A stretch of 64,000 bases of DNA from Lepidostoma basale (Eukaryota; Arthropoda; Insecta; Trichoptera; Lepidostomatidae). Where the stretch lies: the NCBI GenBank assembly GCA_022606425.2, contig JAHDVF020000438.1:1-64000 (forward strand). Direction: 5' to 3'. Within the stretch, counting starts at the first letter, position 1. Each line of letters begins with the position of its first letter. The notes under the pieces were generated by a model. It saw nothing but the letters and a program-made list of their open reading frames with translations, did not search any database and was not told where the DNA came from. Below are positions 9,576-20,220 of the stretch, in pieces. The translations under genes were made by a program, and so were the position numbers.

Positions 9576-9619
9576 TTCTCCCGATGACGAAGGTGTAAGC
9601 CTTCGAAACATGTCGAGAA
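9576..9619 (+). ncRNA. Hammerhead-like ribozyme, family J (three stems)
   Basis: Stem I UUCUC (9576-9580) pairs perfectly with GAGAA (9615-9619). Core CCGAUGA (U4 to C), extra C, stem II GAAGG-UGUAAG-CCUUC, GAAAC, AUGUC with stem III ACAUGU. Complete except U4. The tail continues to 9700 and ends at the ATGGAATTCCACAGTGTTAA block shared with family E. Confidence 0.6.
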
Positions 9620-9704
9620 AAATAATCTCAAAAGTCTAAAAAAACAGTGATTCATAATAAAATTTTCATTATGGAATTCCACAGTGTTAACACCTTAAGT
9701 TTAT

Positions 9705-10785
9705 CTAAAAAAAATATATAAAAATTGAATTCATGCATACACATACAGGTAAATAAAATAATGATTAGTAAATTAAATTATAAAATACCGCCCATTGTCT
9801 AAAACATGAACCGATTAATATACATATTTACACGTGTATGTAAGTACTCGTACTAGTATATCCTGTCTCCATATATGTTCGCAGAAGTACAATTCAGGGG
9901 CTCTTCTCGTTAATTTGAAGGCGGGCCTTAGATTGCGAGCAAATTTGTGAACCTCTGTACTACGCATTGTGAACTCATGGGAATTGAACAGAAGTATTCA
10001 CATTTTAGCCCTTATATCAAAGCTTGTTATGGGTATTTTCCCCAAAAATAAATGTGAAGCTTGGGAGATATAAAACCATTTATCAAGGGAACGGAGAGAG
10101 GCGAAATTGCAATTCTTCAGTCCAGACGCGTGACAGTATTTCAATTCCCACGGTTAGATAAATAAGACTCGTCTAACACTAATCTTGGAGCGGAGCAGAC
10201 GTGTTTACTGTTCATGGAGTTAGTTATAAACTTACACGATTATATCAAACATAGGGACAAATTAGATACGGGCGAAAATTTACGCATATTTTAAACTAGC
10301 AACATGCCGTTCAAAACCTATTTTTTTTATTTTCTTATAGATGTGCCTCAAACGTTCCAAAAAAAATATCGATTGAATTATTTGAAATGTCTTGGTAGAA
10401 GTTCATCAGAAACAATGAAAATTAAATTTCACTTGGTTTTTAGCATCGACCGGCTTCGCCAGCTTGCTGCCATTTTCTTGTCAGACCAGAATTATTTGTT
10501 TATTTTCATTGTTTTAAATTATTTCAGTTGACGTTTTTCATGGCCTCTTTAGCTAAGAGGTAAATTTCGGAACATAATTAGATGTCCCGTGGACCAAAGA
10601 GCTTGATTGAGTCAGCTCAGTAACAGATAAATCAAATCAGTTTATTTACTCAACATACATTACAAACAGCATAAATGTTAAAGGCAACTTTTAAGTACAG
10701 GTAAATTATTTTATAAATCAATCACTATGTAAATTTATCTTCTGGCGAGACCAGAAGGTAAGTCTACATACTCGTAGATATTCCG
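9705..10785. other. Unique region, no gene recognised
   Basis: No repeat family from this window recurs here. A 75-codon plus frame at 10304-10531 is low-complexity and not recognised. Confidence 0.4.
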
Positions 10786-10830
10786 GGGAAACAGTGTGAC
10801 GGTTTGTTGTTGTTTAAACAACCTTAAGAT
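10785..10830 (+). mobile_element. TTAG-LINE extreme 3' end with TTG-type tail
   Basis: A CCGGGGAAACAGTGTGACGG segment followed by TTTGTTGTTGTTT. The tail repeat differs from TTAG, like the copy ending near 23055. Confidence 0.4.
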
Positions 10831-11460
10831 ACTCCTACCAGCAAGGAGCAAAAATCAAAGTAAACAATTAAAGAAAAAACTAGCAACATTGTAAAAATTC
10901 TCAAGACTGTAGCGAGTTTAAGGTAAGGTAGAAGTTTGTACCAAAAACAAAATGGAATGATGTAATATAAACAAGACAACGGGACGAAATTTCATATTCG
11001 GAAAAAATAACTACAGAAGTAAAACAAAGCGAAAATTTATAAACATTTTGTTCCTAATTAAGGTTATGAATATTTATGCCTCAAAAGAGAAATAAATATA
11101 AGGAAAACAAGCCGCTGAATTGAACAAACGCTGTACAGACCGCAAATGCTTACCCTGTTATTCCAACAGTTCAAGATTTATTGATAATATATTACATAGC
11201 ATAAGGCTTTTCTTCGGGCGGGGGTAGATAGGGAAATAAAATTTGGAGAGCTCTCGGTGGCTTTTTTTCACATTTAGGTCACATCTCTCGGCGAAATATA
11301 GGCAATCCCGCAAAATAAAGAGATATTTACGTTGACATCGGCAACCGAGTGATGTCAATAGAACACCACGCAGGCAATAAAATAATAGAAAATATTAACA
11401 GCAGCCGCCATCGGTAAGATACGAGACAAGTTCTGTGAGAAACAGAGTTAAAATGACGCT
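10831..11460. other. No feature recognised
   Basis: AT-rich; two minus frames of 66-72 codons overlap but resemble no family I know. Confidence 0.35.
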
Positions 11461-11464
11461 TTTT

Positions 11465-11815
11465 ATGAATTAAAATACCATTTTGTCCACTTTTTAGTTT
11501 ATTTTTCTTTATATGTTTCGAAGGTTTTATTATTACCTTCATCATCGCGAGAATGACATAAACTGTTCATTGTGGAAATTCAGTCATAATGCATTAAGTT
11601 TTTTATAAATTAACTGACCTTTTTGTTTCACTTTTAAATTTATTTTTCCAGGCAAACGTTTTTATACCTTCATCATCGGGAGAGAGATTTAAACTGTTCA
11701 TTGTGAAAATCCAGTGTTAATATAATAACCTTGTCTTTTCGCTCTTCAGTTTATTTTTTCATATATATTTCGAAGATTTTATACCTTCATCAACAGGAGA
11801 ACGATGTAAACTTAC
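11465..11815 (-). repeat. Tandem cluster of three family J hammerhead units
   Basis: Three direct minus-strand units spaced about 130 bases. 11509-11548: GCGAUGA, extra U, GAAGG/CCUUC, GAAAC, AUAUA. 11655-11678: decayed. 11766-11795: CUGUUGA, extra U, GAAGG...UCUUC, GAAAU, AUAU. Each is followed by the family J tail TTTATTTTTC (plus strand). This direct tandem layout contrasts with the inverted pairs seen elsewhere. Confidence 0.6.
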
Positions 11816-11824
11816 AATTATGAG

Positions 11825-12265
11825 AGTATCAAATTATATGGAAGTGAAGCATGGAACTAGCAAAAGAAGGATGAAAGTAGAATAAGTGCAGTAGAAATGA
11901 GATATCTAAGACGAATGTGTGGTAAATTTGTATATGATAGTGTGTTTATGTGATGAAAGTGTTATGAACAAAATAATAAAAGTGTCGTGAAGATCGTTTG
12001 GACACATGGAAATAATGAAAGAAGACAGAATGCTGAAGAAATATATGAAAACGACGTGAACGGAGCTAGAAATAGAGGAAGGCCGAGGAAAACGTGGCAC
12101 AATCAAAGCAATCAAATATTCAAGTCACGTCAGGAGTCGAAGAAATCGACGTGCGTACATGACAACATGTATGAATGTAGGGAAGCGAGAGAATTATGTC
12201 AGGACAGAACAGTGTGGCGGTTCATTATTTCTACCAACCCCTCCGGGGGAAAGGCGTGAAGAAAA
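11825..12265 (+). mobile_element. TTAG-LINE 3' fragment
   Basis: Encodes a broken version of YGSEAWN through NRGRPRKTWHNQ and NRRACVHD-like blocks. The end reads CCCCTCCGGGGG, a UCCG tetraloop hairpin with four pairs, then GGCGTGA. No TTAG tail remains. Confidence 0.75.
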
Positions 12266-12354
12266 AATTCAAATGCGGATATAACAGTGTTAAATCGACA
12301 TTATGGATTTCCAGCAATCACGTCGTAAGTTTTTTGATAAAACAACACTTAAAG

Positions 12355-12430
12355 AAGATAGGTAAAGAAAATGGACCGCCAGACTCTTATATTTTGACAT
12401 ACCTCTCGAGCTATCTTCCATATCATATAT
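12355..12430 (-). mobile_element. TTAG-LINE small fragment
   Basis: AATGGACCGCCAGACT and TGACATACCTCTCG match the minus-strand C-terminal region of other copies (compare 24112-24160). The true 3' end is missing. Confidence 0.4.
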
Positions 12431-13090
12431 GGCGAACAACGTTCCTCCATTTTTTACAAGAGTTAAATTGAATGGCTGAGCGATCGAAATATGGTAATAG
12501 ACGTCGGAATTCAACAATTCGACCGGCGTATTTACACCAAATATGTAATAAAAATAGTAAACATTATTTCTATAATAAAATAATCCAAACAAAAATATGC
12601 GAAATGGTTACATGCGTACAACATGCATAAACACTCATCACATATACTAATAGTTAAATTAAACATACGTAAGATGGAAAAGCCTTCTACTTTCTAAAAA
12701 TGTTTACCTTGTTTATTGACACGTACAAAGTATAGGTATCACTATCTGAAATTTTCACACCTCTCTGGATTGAAATCCAAAGGGAAGCTACAAAATATAA
12801 AACAGAGCGCGTTTAATACGTTTGTGAGTAAATATTTTCTTTATGCCCACACAAAATGGTAGATTTCAAAGCAATTTTGAGTGTCTCCCTATTATTATGG
12901 TCTAAAGTTATCCGTTTACTGGTTACAAACCGCTTTGAAGATTTGATCCGCGATAAAGACGGTAAGAGACTGTACGAAAATACACCGCTAACGATAATGT
13001 TAGTTAACGTCGATAATAACAATCTCCGAAGATTTATCAACGCCGGGGAAGTCCCAGCTTCCGTTCCGAGTTTAGCTGTACAAGCCCATT
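12431..13090. other. No feature recognised
   Basis: Two overlapping frames of 75-80 codons at 12813-13098 have ordinary composition but match no family I know. Confidence 0.35.
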
Positions 13091-13210
13091 ATTATTGATA
13101 TGTTCATGGCTTAGTGGGCAGAGTGTTGTAATAACATTGGGTTCTAAGAATCGAATCGCGGTTCGCTAGGGTGCTTTCATAATAACCCCGACCCATTACG
13201 CTACCCAATA
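13090..13210 (+). mobile_element. tRNA-like sequence, possible SINE head
   Basis: A-box-like TGGCTTAGTGG at 13109-13119 and a weak B-box-like GAATCGAATC about 38 bases downstream. No acceptor-stem pairing, so a SINE fragment is likelier than a gene. Single copy in the window. Confidence 0.35.
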
Positions 13211-13229
13211 ACGAACATTTTATTTGTGA

Positions 13230-13560
13230 AAGATGCACAAGATAATCAAATGATTTTACTGAAATATCTCGATGGAAGTAATTTTAATTGTATCTCAATA
13301 GAGACGAAGATGTAAATTATTACAGTTGAAAACAGTTGTAAACCAAAATTCGTTTGACGTAGCTTGTGGATAAACACGAATCCACAGCCGCGCGTGTTTA
13401 TCCACAAGCTACGTCAAACGAATTTAGGTTTACAACTGTTTTCAACTGTTTTAAACCGTTGGTGGAGACCGATGTTTATCACAGTGTGGCCCGCCTTTTA
13501 TATCGAAAAAAGACAAAAGTGGAGGCACATTTTAAAATATATGGTTTTATTAAATTATTA
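13230..13560. repeat. Family C-like unit containing a 57-base-arm palindrome
   Basis: Arms 13322-13378 and 13393-13449 are reverse complements with one mismatch around a 14-base loop. The flanks resemble family C: ACTGAAATATCTCGATGGAA at 13258-13277 and AAAGACAAAAGTGGAGG at 13510-13526. No hammerhead core is left. Confidence 0.7.
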
Positions 13561-14230
13561 TTTAATATTACCGTAACGTGAACCATTTTCTTTCCTTTCT
13601 TGGGTATTCCTTGTTAATTTAAATGTAACCGAGCGCGTAATTTATAAAAATAAATCAGATTTTTCTTCTACATGGGCTTCTGAAAAATTTTATGAATTTC
13701 TTCAAACAAAAATCATATTTTTATTTTCGAGTAAGGGCCTAAAGAAATTAAGTTACAGGATTGATGTAGTAAATATGAAAATATTATATTTTAAATGTAT
13801 ATAATTCCATAGGGTAAAGGTCGAATTTTGAAAGTAAATCTTGTTTGGTTTGAGTCCCCCGACAAGACAAAAATCACATATTTTATGTAAGGGGTTATTT
13901 ATCTTTTTTGGGGAAACATTTATCTCCGGTTAATTCGTAAAAAGAGCGAAAGGTTTGCGACCGAGCTGGTAACCCCGCCGTATTTTAAGATGCAAATTAG
14001 CTTAATAAACGGGAAAGTTTTCTTCCTGCGCTCTTTGCCCGCCCAAGCAAACCGAGTCAATGTCAGTCGCGCGCTTCATAATTTTATTCCCCTAAGACTC
14101 ATCTTACATTAAGCAGAAATAATATTTCACAAATTTATGGATATGACATTAACGAGTAGGTACCTACCTGAATGGGTTTATTACCTCTGCACACAAGTAC
14201 GCGGAGGTCCTAATGAATTTGCATATCTAA
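13561..14230. other. Unique region, no gene recognised
   Basis: 13900-14110 is less AT-rich than average and has no repeat partner. It contains AATTAG and TTCATAATTTTATT words of the homeodomain-site type, but these are too common here to call a regulatory element. Confidence 0.35.
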
Positions 14231-14264
14231 TTCAAAATTTCAATAGTAATATATTACACAATAC

Positions 14265-14335
14265 TTATTTATTGTTTCTTGAACAATTATGTAAAATTCT
14301 ATATTTAATAAAATATACGAATGAAAATTTTCTTA
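14265..14335 (+). repeat. Family A tail only
   Basis: TTTATTGTTTCTTGAACAAT followed by AAAATTCTATATTTAATAAA matches the outer flank of family A units; no core remains. Confidence 0.5.
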
Positions 14336-14439
14336 TTTTGGCCAATATCTAATGATAGTAATTTCAAGAGTAAATATGTTTATTGATTCAATAATATATT
14401 TTATTGATTGGGTGATTCAATAATAAATTTTAATGAGGG

Positions 14440-15030
14440 ATAATTTTAACGATTGGGCCGAGATAACCAAAGCGCAGAGCTAAAAAGAAGAATTGGACTA
14501 AGCTGGGCAGCTTTCGGAAGCATGAGTTACACCCTTAAAAACCAGAAAATACCGATCAACCTGAAACGAAAAGTATATTCAGCCTGCATTCTGCCAGTTG
14601 GTACTTATGGTCTTGAATCTGTTGTCAAACAAAGTGCCGAGAAACTACGAGTGACCCAAAGAGCCATGGAAAGAACCATGTTAGGAATAAACCTAAGAGA
14701 CAGAGTCAGAAACGATGCGGTGAGAGAAAAATCAAAGGTCACTGACATCATCCACTGGGTGGCGACTCTAAAATGGCAATGAGCAGGTCACGTAGCCAGA
14801 AGCTCAGATTAAAAGTGGACAAGAAGACTGCTGACTTGGAGACCGTGGACGGCGAAGATAAGTGCGGGGCGACCGCAACTACGGTGGAAGGATGATCTGA
14901 ATTGAAGGTTATTCAGACACGTCGGAATAACCTGGATGCAGCCTACACAGGACAGAGTGACATGGAAGCGAATGGAGGAGGCCATTGTCCAGGAGTGGAC
15001 GGGAATAGGCTAAAGAAGAAGAATATATTT
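14440..15030 (+). mobile_element. LINE-G 3' end (best copy)
   Basis: The frame at 14453-14782 encodes RRIGLSWAAFGSM, LKRKVYSACILPVGTYGLES, LRVTQRAMERTMLGINLRDR and TDIIHWVATLKWQ, the thumb and C-terminal region of a non-LTR reverse transcriptase polyprotein. A stop then interrupts AGHVARSSD; the rest (GRPQLRWKDDL, EEAIVQEWTGIG) continues in pieces to about 15015 and ends in AAGAAGAAGAA. Relatives at 4028, 25075 and 37390. A dead 5'-truncated copy. Confidence 0.8.
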
Positions 15031-15595
15031 TAGACACATCTAAACAAAAAATAGTTTGTTTTTTACTCTAAAAATATCCTCGGATTAAAAGGGATTCTAA
15101 AAAGATCTTTTATATTTAATTCAATTAAAACGTACGGCAAGAAAGGACAACGAAAGATTAGTTTAATCCAAAGGATCGAATACAATACTATTGTTTTGCT
15201 TTTAGCCCTTTGAGGACATTAACAATGTCATTTAATTGAATTGTGCCTAAGTGATCAATTAGATGAAGCTCTCAGCAAACGAAACAGTATCGCCATTAAC
15301 GTTACTTATATCCAATGATTTCGGAAACCCTAAACAATAATGAAAGACAAAGGATCAATAGGAATTTTCGTAAAACAATTCGCACACAATTAAAAATTAT
15401 CACTTAGGAAAATACGAGTAACAATCGAAAACATTAATTACTCAACAAGTATTCCGGTGTCTTGTTTTTGGATCGAGTAAAATGATGGCGTCGCAACTGA
15501 AATGCGTGCAATATAAAAACACGGAATCTCTCAATACGACGGCAACGTTTGTATTGGATTTTTAATCGTTTTTTTTTTTAAACAATTTAAAACTA
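15031..15595. other. Unique region, no gene recognised
   Basis: No repeat match. Several AATTA-type words at 15110-15270; function unknown. Confidence 0.35.
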
Positions 15596-15597
15596 AC

Positions 15598-16165
15598 TAA
15601 TTAACTAACCATCACGCCGTCTCCCTGAAGGGGTAGGCAGAAAGAATGGACTTCCACACTTTTCTTTCCTGACATATTTATCTCGATTCCTTAACATTCA
15701 TACATCATGTCATGCACGCGCGTCGATTTCTCCGACTCCTCACATGGCCGACATTCAATATTTGATTTATTTGATCGTGTCACGTTTTCCTCGGTCTTCC
15801 TCTATTTCTGGTTCCATTTACATCGTTAACATATATTTTTTTACCATTCTATCTTCATTCATTCTTTCCATATGTCCAAATCATCTTAATGATCCTTTCA
15901 TTATTTTGTTCATAACACCGTCATTCGCGCGGCATTCACTTCTTATATTTTCATTTGACACTCTATCATACACAGATTATCTACACATTCGTCTAAGAGA
16001 TCTCATTTCTACTGCATTTATTCTACTTTCATCCTTCTTTTGCCAGTTCCATGCTTCGCTTCCATACATAAGGGTCGGTAGAAGAACACTATTGTGCACT
16101 GCCATTCTAGTTTTTTTGGATAGGTTTTTGTTTGCGATGACAACTTTAAGTGCACCATTCACTTA
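15598..16165 (-). mobile_element. TTAG-LINE 3' fragment (570 bases)
   Basis: The minus strand from 16165 encodes KNLSKKTRMAVHNSVLLPTL and YGSEAWNWQKKDESRINAVE, then frameshifted SGxIKMIWTYGK- and RGRPRKT-like blocks. It ends with the UUCA-loop hairpin and the tail (TTAG)n, seen as AACTAACTAATTAACTAACC at the left edge. Among the longest copies after 30700. Confidence 0.8.
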
Positions 16166-16192
16166 AACAATTTATATTGGTAAAATAATAAT

Positions 16193-16560
16193 GTGAAGGT
16201 TGAAGGTGAACTCTCCGGTGAAGGCTGGAGAGTGCGGCATAATGACGAGCTGTACAATATTTACAAAGCTCCCAGTCTCTCCACACAGGTCAGACTGAAT
16301 AGACTGAGATGGGCCGGTCACGTGCAGAGGATGCCGTCATCGCGAACCCCAAAAAGATTGCTGGAGTGGCACCCAGGTGGTAGAAGACCAATTGGACGAC
16401 CAAGGCTGCGATGGGAGGATGAAGTAGAGAGAGATGGAGCAAGATTGTTTAGAGTGTCAGATTGGAGGGTCGAAGCGGAGGACAGGGGGAGTTGGAGGCG
16501 AAGAATACTGGAGGCTAAGGCTCGATATGGGCTGTAGGGCCATCGAAGAAGAAGAAAATA
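16193..16560 (+). mobile_element. LINE 3' end, distinct family
   Basis: A clean frame of 114 codons encodes LYNIYKAPSLSTQ, RLNRLRWAGHVQRM, RPIGRPRLRWEDEV and DRGSWRRRILEAKA before a stop at 16537, followed by GAAGAAGAAAAT. The LRWAGHV and GRPRxRW motifs are typical C-terminal features of insect non-LTR elements. It is less decayed than its neighbours and is the only copy in the window. Confidence 0.75.
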
Positions 16561-16587
16561 ATAATACCGCTAATAAATATGACTGTT

Positions 16588-16655
16588 TTCTAGAAGTTTT
16601 ATTTTATTTTATAGGAACGACACGTTACGCCTTACCAACGCATTATCCAATGTTT
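16588..16655 (-). repeat. Family A unit, decayed core
   Basis: TCTAGAAGTTTTATTTTATT then GAACGACACGTTACGCC and CATTATCCAATG. The order matches family A, but stem II and GAAAC are damaged. Confidence 0.5.
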
Positions 16656-16709
16656 TTTTATAAATAAATATAGATTGACTTTTAGAAATCATTTTAACCT
16701 TTTTCGTGC

Positions 16710-16905
16710 AATATTATAGTGCCAACGCTCCTGTATGGAAGTGAAGCTTGGAGCTTGCAAAATAAGAATGAAAGCAAGATAAACGCCGTAGAAATGAGAT
16801 CACTAAGAAGAATGTGCGGGAAAACGTTGTATGTTAGGTATGCCAGAGAGGGTTTCCCCTTCGGGGAAATGGCGCGATGGTTAGTTAATTATTTAGTTAG
16901 TCGTG
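16710..16905 (+). mobile_element. TTAG-LINE copy with internal deletion
   Basis: Encodes LPTLLYGSEAWSLQNKNESK and NAVEMRSLRRMCGKTLY, then jumps at about 16838 straight to the 3' hairpin (CCCCTTCGGGG) and GATGGTTAGTTAATTATTTAGTTAG tail. About 300 bases of C-terminal coding are missing. Confidence 0.8.
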
Positions 16906-17159
16906 CAATATTGCTTTTGGGGATCTTTTGATCTAACATTGTCTCGAGAAAGGTCAGTAAATTAAGGATTGTCCAAAGGGTTATAAAAAGGCCAAAATTT
17001 GGGAACTGTTCAATATGTTGTTCATTAAAAAATATTTCCTGTAAAATTCATCAGTATTTACGTCTAAAGTTTACTAAGAATTAAAATATATATATCAATA
17101 TTTTAAAGTAAATCATTAATGTGCATATTATATTTTTAAAAAAAAATACCGAATATCGA

Positions 17160-17360
17160 ATGATTTTATTGAAATCCCTTGACGGAAGTTCATTTTAAAT
17201 AATAATAAAATAAAACGATGTTTCTTAACTATGTCCACTTTTGTCTTTATTTCGACAGCGAGCCAGGCGAAATCGGTGGCTGTCTAAATAAAGACAAAAG
17301 TGAAGGAGATAAAAACATCGTTTTATTTAAATATTATTTAAACTTCGAATCTTGATTTCG
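17160..17360. repeat. Family C fold-back, core disrupted
   Basis: Left arm ATAAAACGATGTTTCTTAAC... and right arm ...AAAACATCGTTTTATTTAAA enclose AAAGTG-type and TGTCTTTATT blocks in inverted orientation. The centre (17256-17286) retains GCCAGGCGAAATCGG, the 3' half of a family C hammerhead with GAAAC changed to GAAAU. Confidence 0.55.
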
Positions 17361-17700
17361 TTAAATTGACAGTTTCCGTAAGCCTAGTATTAAAGGATGA
17401 TAACAAAATAGAAATCTATGAAATGGAAAGACAATTTACCGTGTTCTGTCAAACAACTGTATCTGTATCGGATCGGTCCGGGCAATGCTATGCTTAAAAT
17501 AGTACATGCGCCCGTAATAATGTCTCCTAACAGAATCACAGGAAGTCAGTCGTTTGTTATTGGTGGTCTTCCTGTCTAACTTCAAACCCGTAAGATGAAT
17601 AGTGCCGTGTGGTGGGGTTCATTTAAAATAGAGCTTAAATAAAACACATTTGTAATAATTAACATTACAAATTGAAACGTGTCCTATTCCAAAATATAAA
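17361..17700. other. No feature recognised
   Basis: Mixed-composition DNA without repeat partners; a 30-base patch at 17455-17520 is rich in CGG and CCG words. Confidence 0.35.
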
Positions 17701-17744
17701 ACATGTTGTTCTAAATAAAACAAAACAATTCAAATTTTCATGTA

Positions 17745-17935
17745 AAGCACTCACTTCGTGGTCAGCATTTTGAAATTATAGATATAAAATAATAGAACAT
17801 TGTGTATTTAACCACGGTATGGTTATTTTATTTGATGTCAACTAGTTTCTAGTAGTTCTTATATCGCCCTAGTTAGTTGGCAATCAAAATAAAATAACCA
17901 TACCGTGGTTAAATACCAAGTGTATTAATATTTTA
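17745..17935. repeat. Family K fold-back without a core
   Basis: Arms 17805-17835 and 17884-17914 (TATTTAACCACGGTATGG and its inverse) are almost perfect. Leftward, the minus strand reads ATGCTGACCACGAAGTGAG at about 17750-17770, a one-base-deleted version of the start block MSNHKVSAS seen at 42548. The centre holds no recognisable CUGANGA. Confidence 0.55.
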
Positions 17936-18009
17936 TATCCATAAATTCAATATAATTCATTTAAACAAATTCAATATTAATACATTTGTACTTTCATGTA
18001 ATATATTTA

Positions 18010-18260
18010 TAGATTAACATATAACAGAATATGAAAGAATGTCAAATGCAAATATAAGATGTGAATGCAGTGCGAATGATTACTTTATAAACAGAATAAT
18101 GAAAGGTTCATTAAAATGGATTGGATAAATGGATAGATTGAATAAAGAAAGAATGGTAACAAAAGTATACGTTAACGATGTGAATACAACAAAAGTAGAC
18201 GAAGACCGAGGAAAACGTGGTATAATCAAATCGGAGACCAAGCAGCGAAGTTTAAAGTAG
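18010..18260 (+). mobile_element. TTAG-LINE internal fragment
   Basis: Encodes decayed ERMSNANIRCECSAND-like and NRIMKGSLKW-like blocks and a damaged RPRKTWYNQIG. Both ends are lost. Confidence 0.6.
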
Positions 18261-18387
18261 GAGAAAATAAATGGGAAGTGGCTTGGAGAGAAAAATAAGA
18301 AGCTGTATTCTTTGAAACTGAATTCCCATGAACGGTTAAAAATAAATACGTGTAGAATCCGGTAGTGATAATAATTTACTTTGTATA

Positions 18388-18556
18388 GGGTTTTTCATTG
18401 AGAGTGCTCGAACTTTGAAATGAAATAAGACAACCTGTCCAAGTGATATTGCCACATTTTTTTTTAATTTTAAAGGACATTCAATGACATTATGTATGGA
18501 ATATAATCTCTAAAAGTGGCCGCCGTGGCTTCGCTGCAGATGGTGTATCCTGGTGG
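18388..18556 (+). mobile_element. Mariner-like element, 5' fragment
   Basis: Begins GGGTTTTTCATTGAGAGTGC, matching the terminal inverted repeat of the next element, preceded by TATA. It extends about 165 bases and stops where the second copy starts. No transposase codons are recognisable. Confidence 0.5.
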
Positions 18557-18560
18557 TCAA

Positions 18561-18945
18561 AGGGTTTTTCAATAAGGACGCTCGAACTTTGACAAAGTAT
18601 AACGGCCATTTTGGTTAAGCGATAACTGGCAAATTTGACAAGAATACTTACTTAGTCTTGACATATTACCATGAAATGCTACAAGCTTCAACAACGCGTT
18701 GAAATTGTTAAAATTTATTATCAAAATCAGTGCTCTGTTCGCGAATTTATGGCATTCATGGCTGTCGTGCAGAGTCAACAATACGTCGTTTAATGCATAA
18801 ATTTGAGACTCTTGTGGCTTAAACTAGATGATATGGATACCGAAAACATATGGTTACAACAGGACGGTACGTAGCATACAGCGCACGCCACGATGGACAT
18901 TCCGCACGAGCGATTAAAAATGGAGCGCCCCTATTGAAAGACCCT
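18561..18945 (+). mobile_element. Mariner-like element, internal deletion derivative
   Basis: Terminal inverted repeats are AGGGTTTTTCAATAAGGACG (left) and the inverse of AGGGTCTTTCAATAGGGGCG (right), about 23 bases. From 18671 one frame reads MKCYKLQQRVEIVKIYYQNQ, like the N-terminal helix-turn-helix region (DUF4817-type) of insect mariner-family transposases. Later LQQDGT and HTAHATMD (18855-18900) match the DDE-domain stretch around the second Asp. The middle of the transposase is missing: about 385 bases remain of an element expected to exceed 1 kb. Non-autonomous and dead. Confidence 0.7.
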
Positions 18946-18984
18946 GTACAAGAGACAAATCAGGACACTCAATATGAGATAACC

Positions 18985-19175
18985 ATAGCGCTATTTTAAG
19001 ATGAGATAAACAAAATATGCCACAAAAGAGACAAGCCGACGACGTGGTCTCAATAGGGGGTAGACAGACAGAGGATGAGAAAAGCGGGTAACAAGGAGTC
19101 GGAACGTTTGGACGAAGCCTGTATCCAGCAATGGAGAGATCAAAGTTGAGGAAGAAAAATAATAAACATAGTAAT
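18985..19175 (+). mobile_element. LINE 3' end fragment (RTE-type, decayed)
   Basis: Frames encode PTTWSQ, then ERLDEACIQQWRDQS and a stop, followed by GAGGAAGAAAAATAA. The EAxIQQW ending is typical of the C-terminus of several insect RTE-like polyproteins. Confidence 0.5.
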
Positions 19176-19665
19176 TGCGGTTGCCGAACATATGATTTCT
19201 ATTTTTCAAGATTTCAATTACGATTAACAGCGTAAAATCTGTATTCCGTTAGCGCGACATACATTTATGCGTCGGTTGATTTATTCATCGAGTGACACAA
19301 GAAATATTATCTTGACAGATGTCTCCGATAAAGCTAACAACCATTTCTATTTACAAATTTCTAGGGCGGTGTTTTATTCCCAGATATATTTATACATTCG
19401 ACGTATCGGAAATATTAGGAACACCATAATTTAGATGTTTTTTATCTACAAGAAAAACAGCTACAGGCATATAACGCGTACACTATTAAATGGCCAAGAG
19501 ATAGTTTAATGTGTTAATAACTCACTTGTCTGTACTTAAAAGGTCGCGGGGTTAAATCGGAATTCCGACACCTCCGACATTCACATAGTATTTTCGTTTG
19601 AATTATAAAATATCGAAAATTTGTTTGAGGAACATTTAAACAATAGAAATATTTTCTTAACCAGT
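19176..19665. other. No feature recognised
   Basis: AT-rich DNA with no repeat partner. Confidence 0.35.
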
Positions 19666-19775
19666 TTAATGCGGTTATACACTAAAGATACAGGTGAAAA
19701 CATAAACATATAGTCCATTGTTTTGACCGAAACACTATTATATTTTCCATCTTTAATATTTTCTCCTATAAATAG

Positions 19776-19977
19776 TAACTAACAAATTACGACCCATACA
19801 CCTCCAGCCGCCACAAGCGCCATGCCGATCCTCCTTCAGAGGAACACTCCAGGCCACACAAATCATGCCCCCGCATAAACAAACAATCCACCAAATCACC
19901 TTTCAACAATGTTCCCATCAGACGTAAGAGAAATAGCCACATGAGCTGAACCTATGTAAGCCAGAAGGTCCAATTCC
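19776..19977 (+). mobile_element. Jockey-like LINE 3' end
   Basis: Matches 26195-26395: CCAGCCGCCACAAGCGCC, TCAGAGGAACACTCC, AATCATGCCCCCG then a stop, and 3' UTR block GTTCCCATCAGACGTAAGAG. Ends near the CCAAGTCC repeat typical of this family. Confidence 0.75.
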
Positions 19978-19994
19978 AAGTCCGTTATTTTAAT

Positions 19995-20100
19995 TAAAAT
20001 AATTAGGTACCTAACTCAACTCCAGCAAGAACTTCATGATTATATCAAAGAAATTATTCAAATTGACATAGGAACGAATACACATAAAGGTTCGAAAAAA
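19995..20100 (+). pseudogene. Short conserved coding remnant beside hammerhead
   Basis: One frame reads LTQLQQELHDYIKEIIQIDI then GTNTHKGSKKSITKI and a stop. A parallel remnant on the minus strand at 37200-37325 reads LTQLQQELQNVIKGIIQIDI, GTNAHQGSKN. A third at 20913-21060 reads QQELEKNIEEIIQIVIGTN. Not a protein I recognise; looks like a helical segment. It lies 40-60 bases upstream of hammerheads at 20142 and 37130. Confidence 0.45.
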
Positions 20101-20141
20101 TCGATCACAAAAATTTGACATTTGATATATTTTTCTAACAC

Positions 20142-20177
20142 CTGATGATGTCAACATAGGTTGACGAAACAGCTGTC
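20142..20177 (+). ncRNA. Hammerhead ribozyme, family B (intact core)
   Basis: CUGAUGA, extra U, stem II GUCAAC-AUAG-GUUGAC (six pairs), GAAAC, AGCUGUC. Stem III lies in the palindrome ACAGCUGU and the cleavage site is GUC. Stem I is weak (G-C pairs at positions 1 and 3). Compared with the GCCAAC/GUUGGC copies, the second stem II pair changes from C-G to U-A on both sides. Confidence 0.8.
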
Positions 20178-20220
20178 GCGAAAAACAAAAAAATACAATT
20201 GTGTATTTACATTAACATAT

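Noticed and set aside
11987..12259. A 90-codon host gene
   Set aside because: It is a frameshifted reading of the TTAG-LINE C-terminus (RGRPRKTWHNQ).
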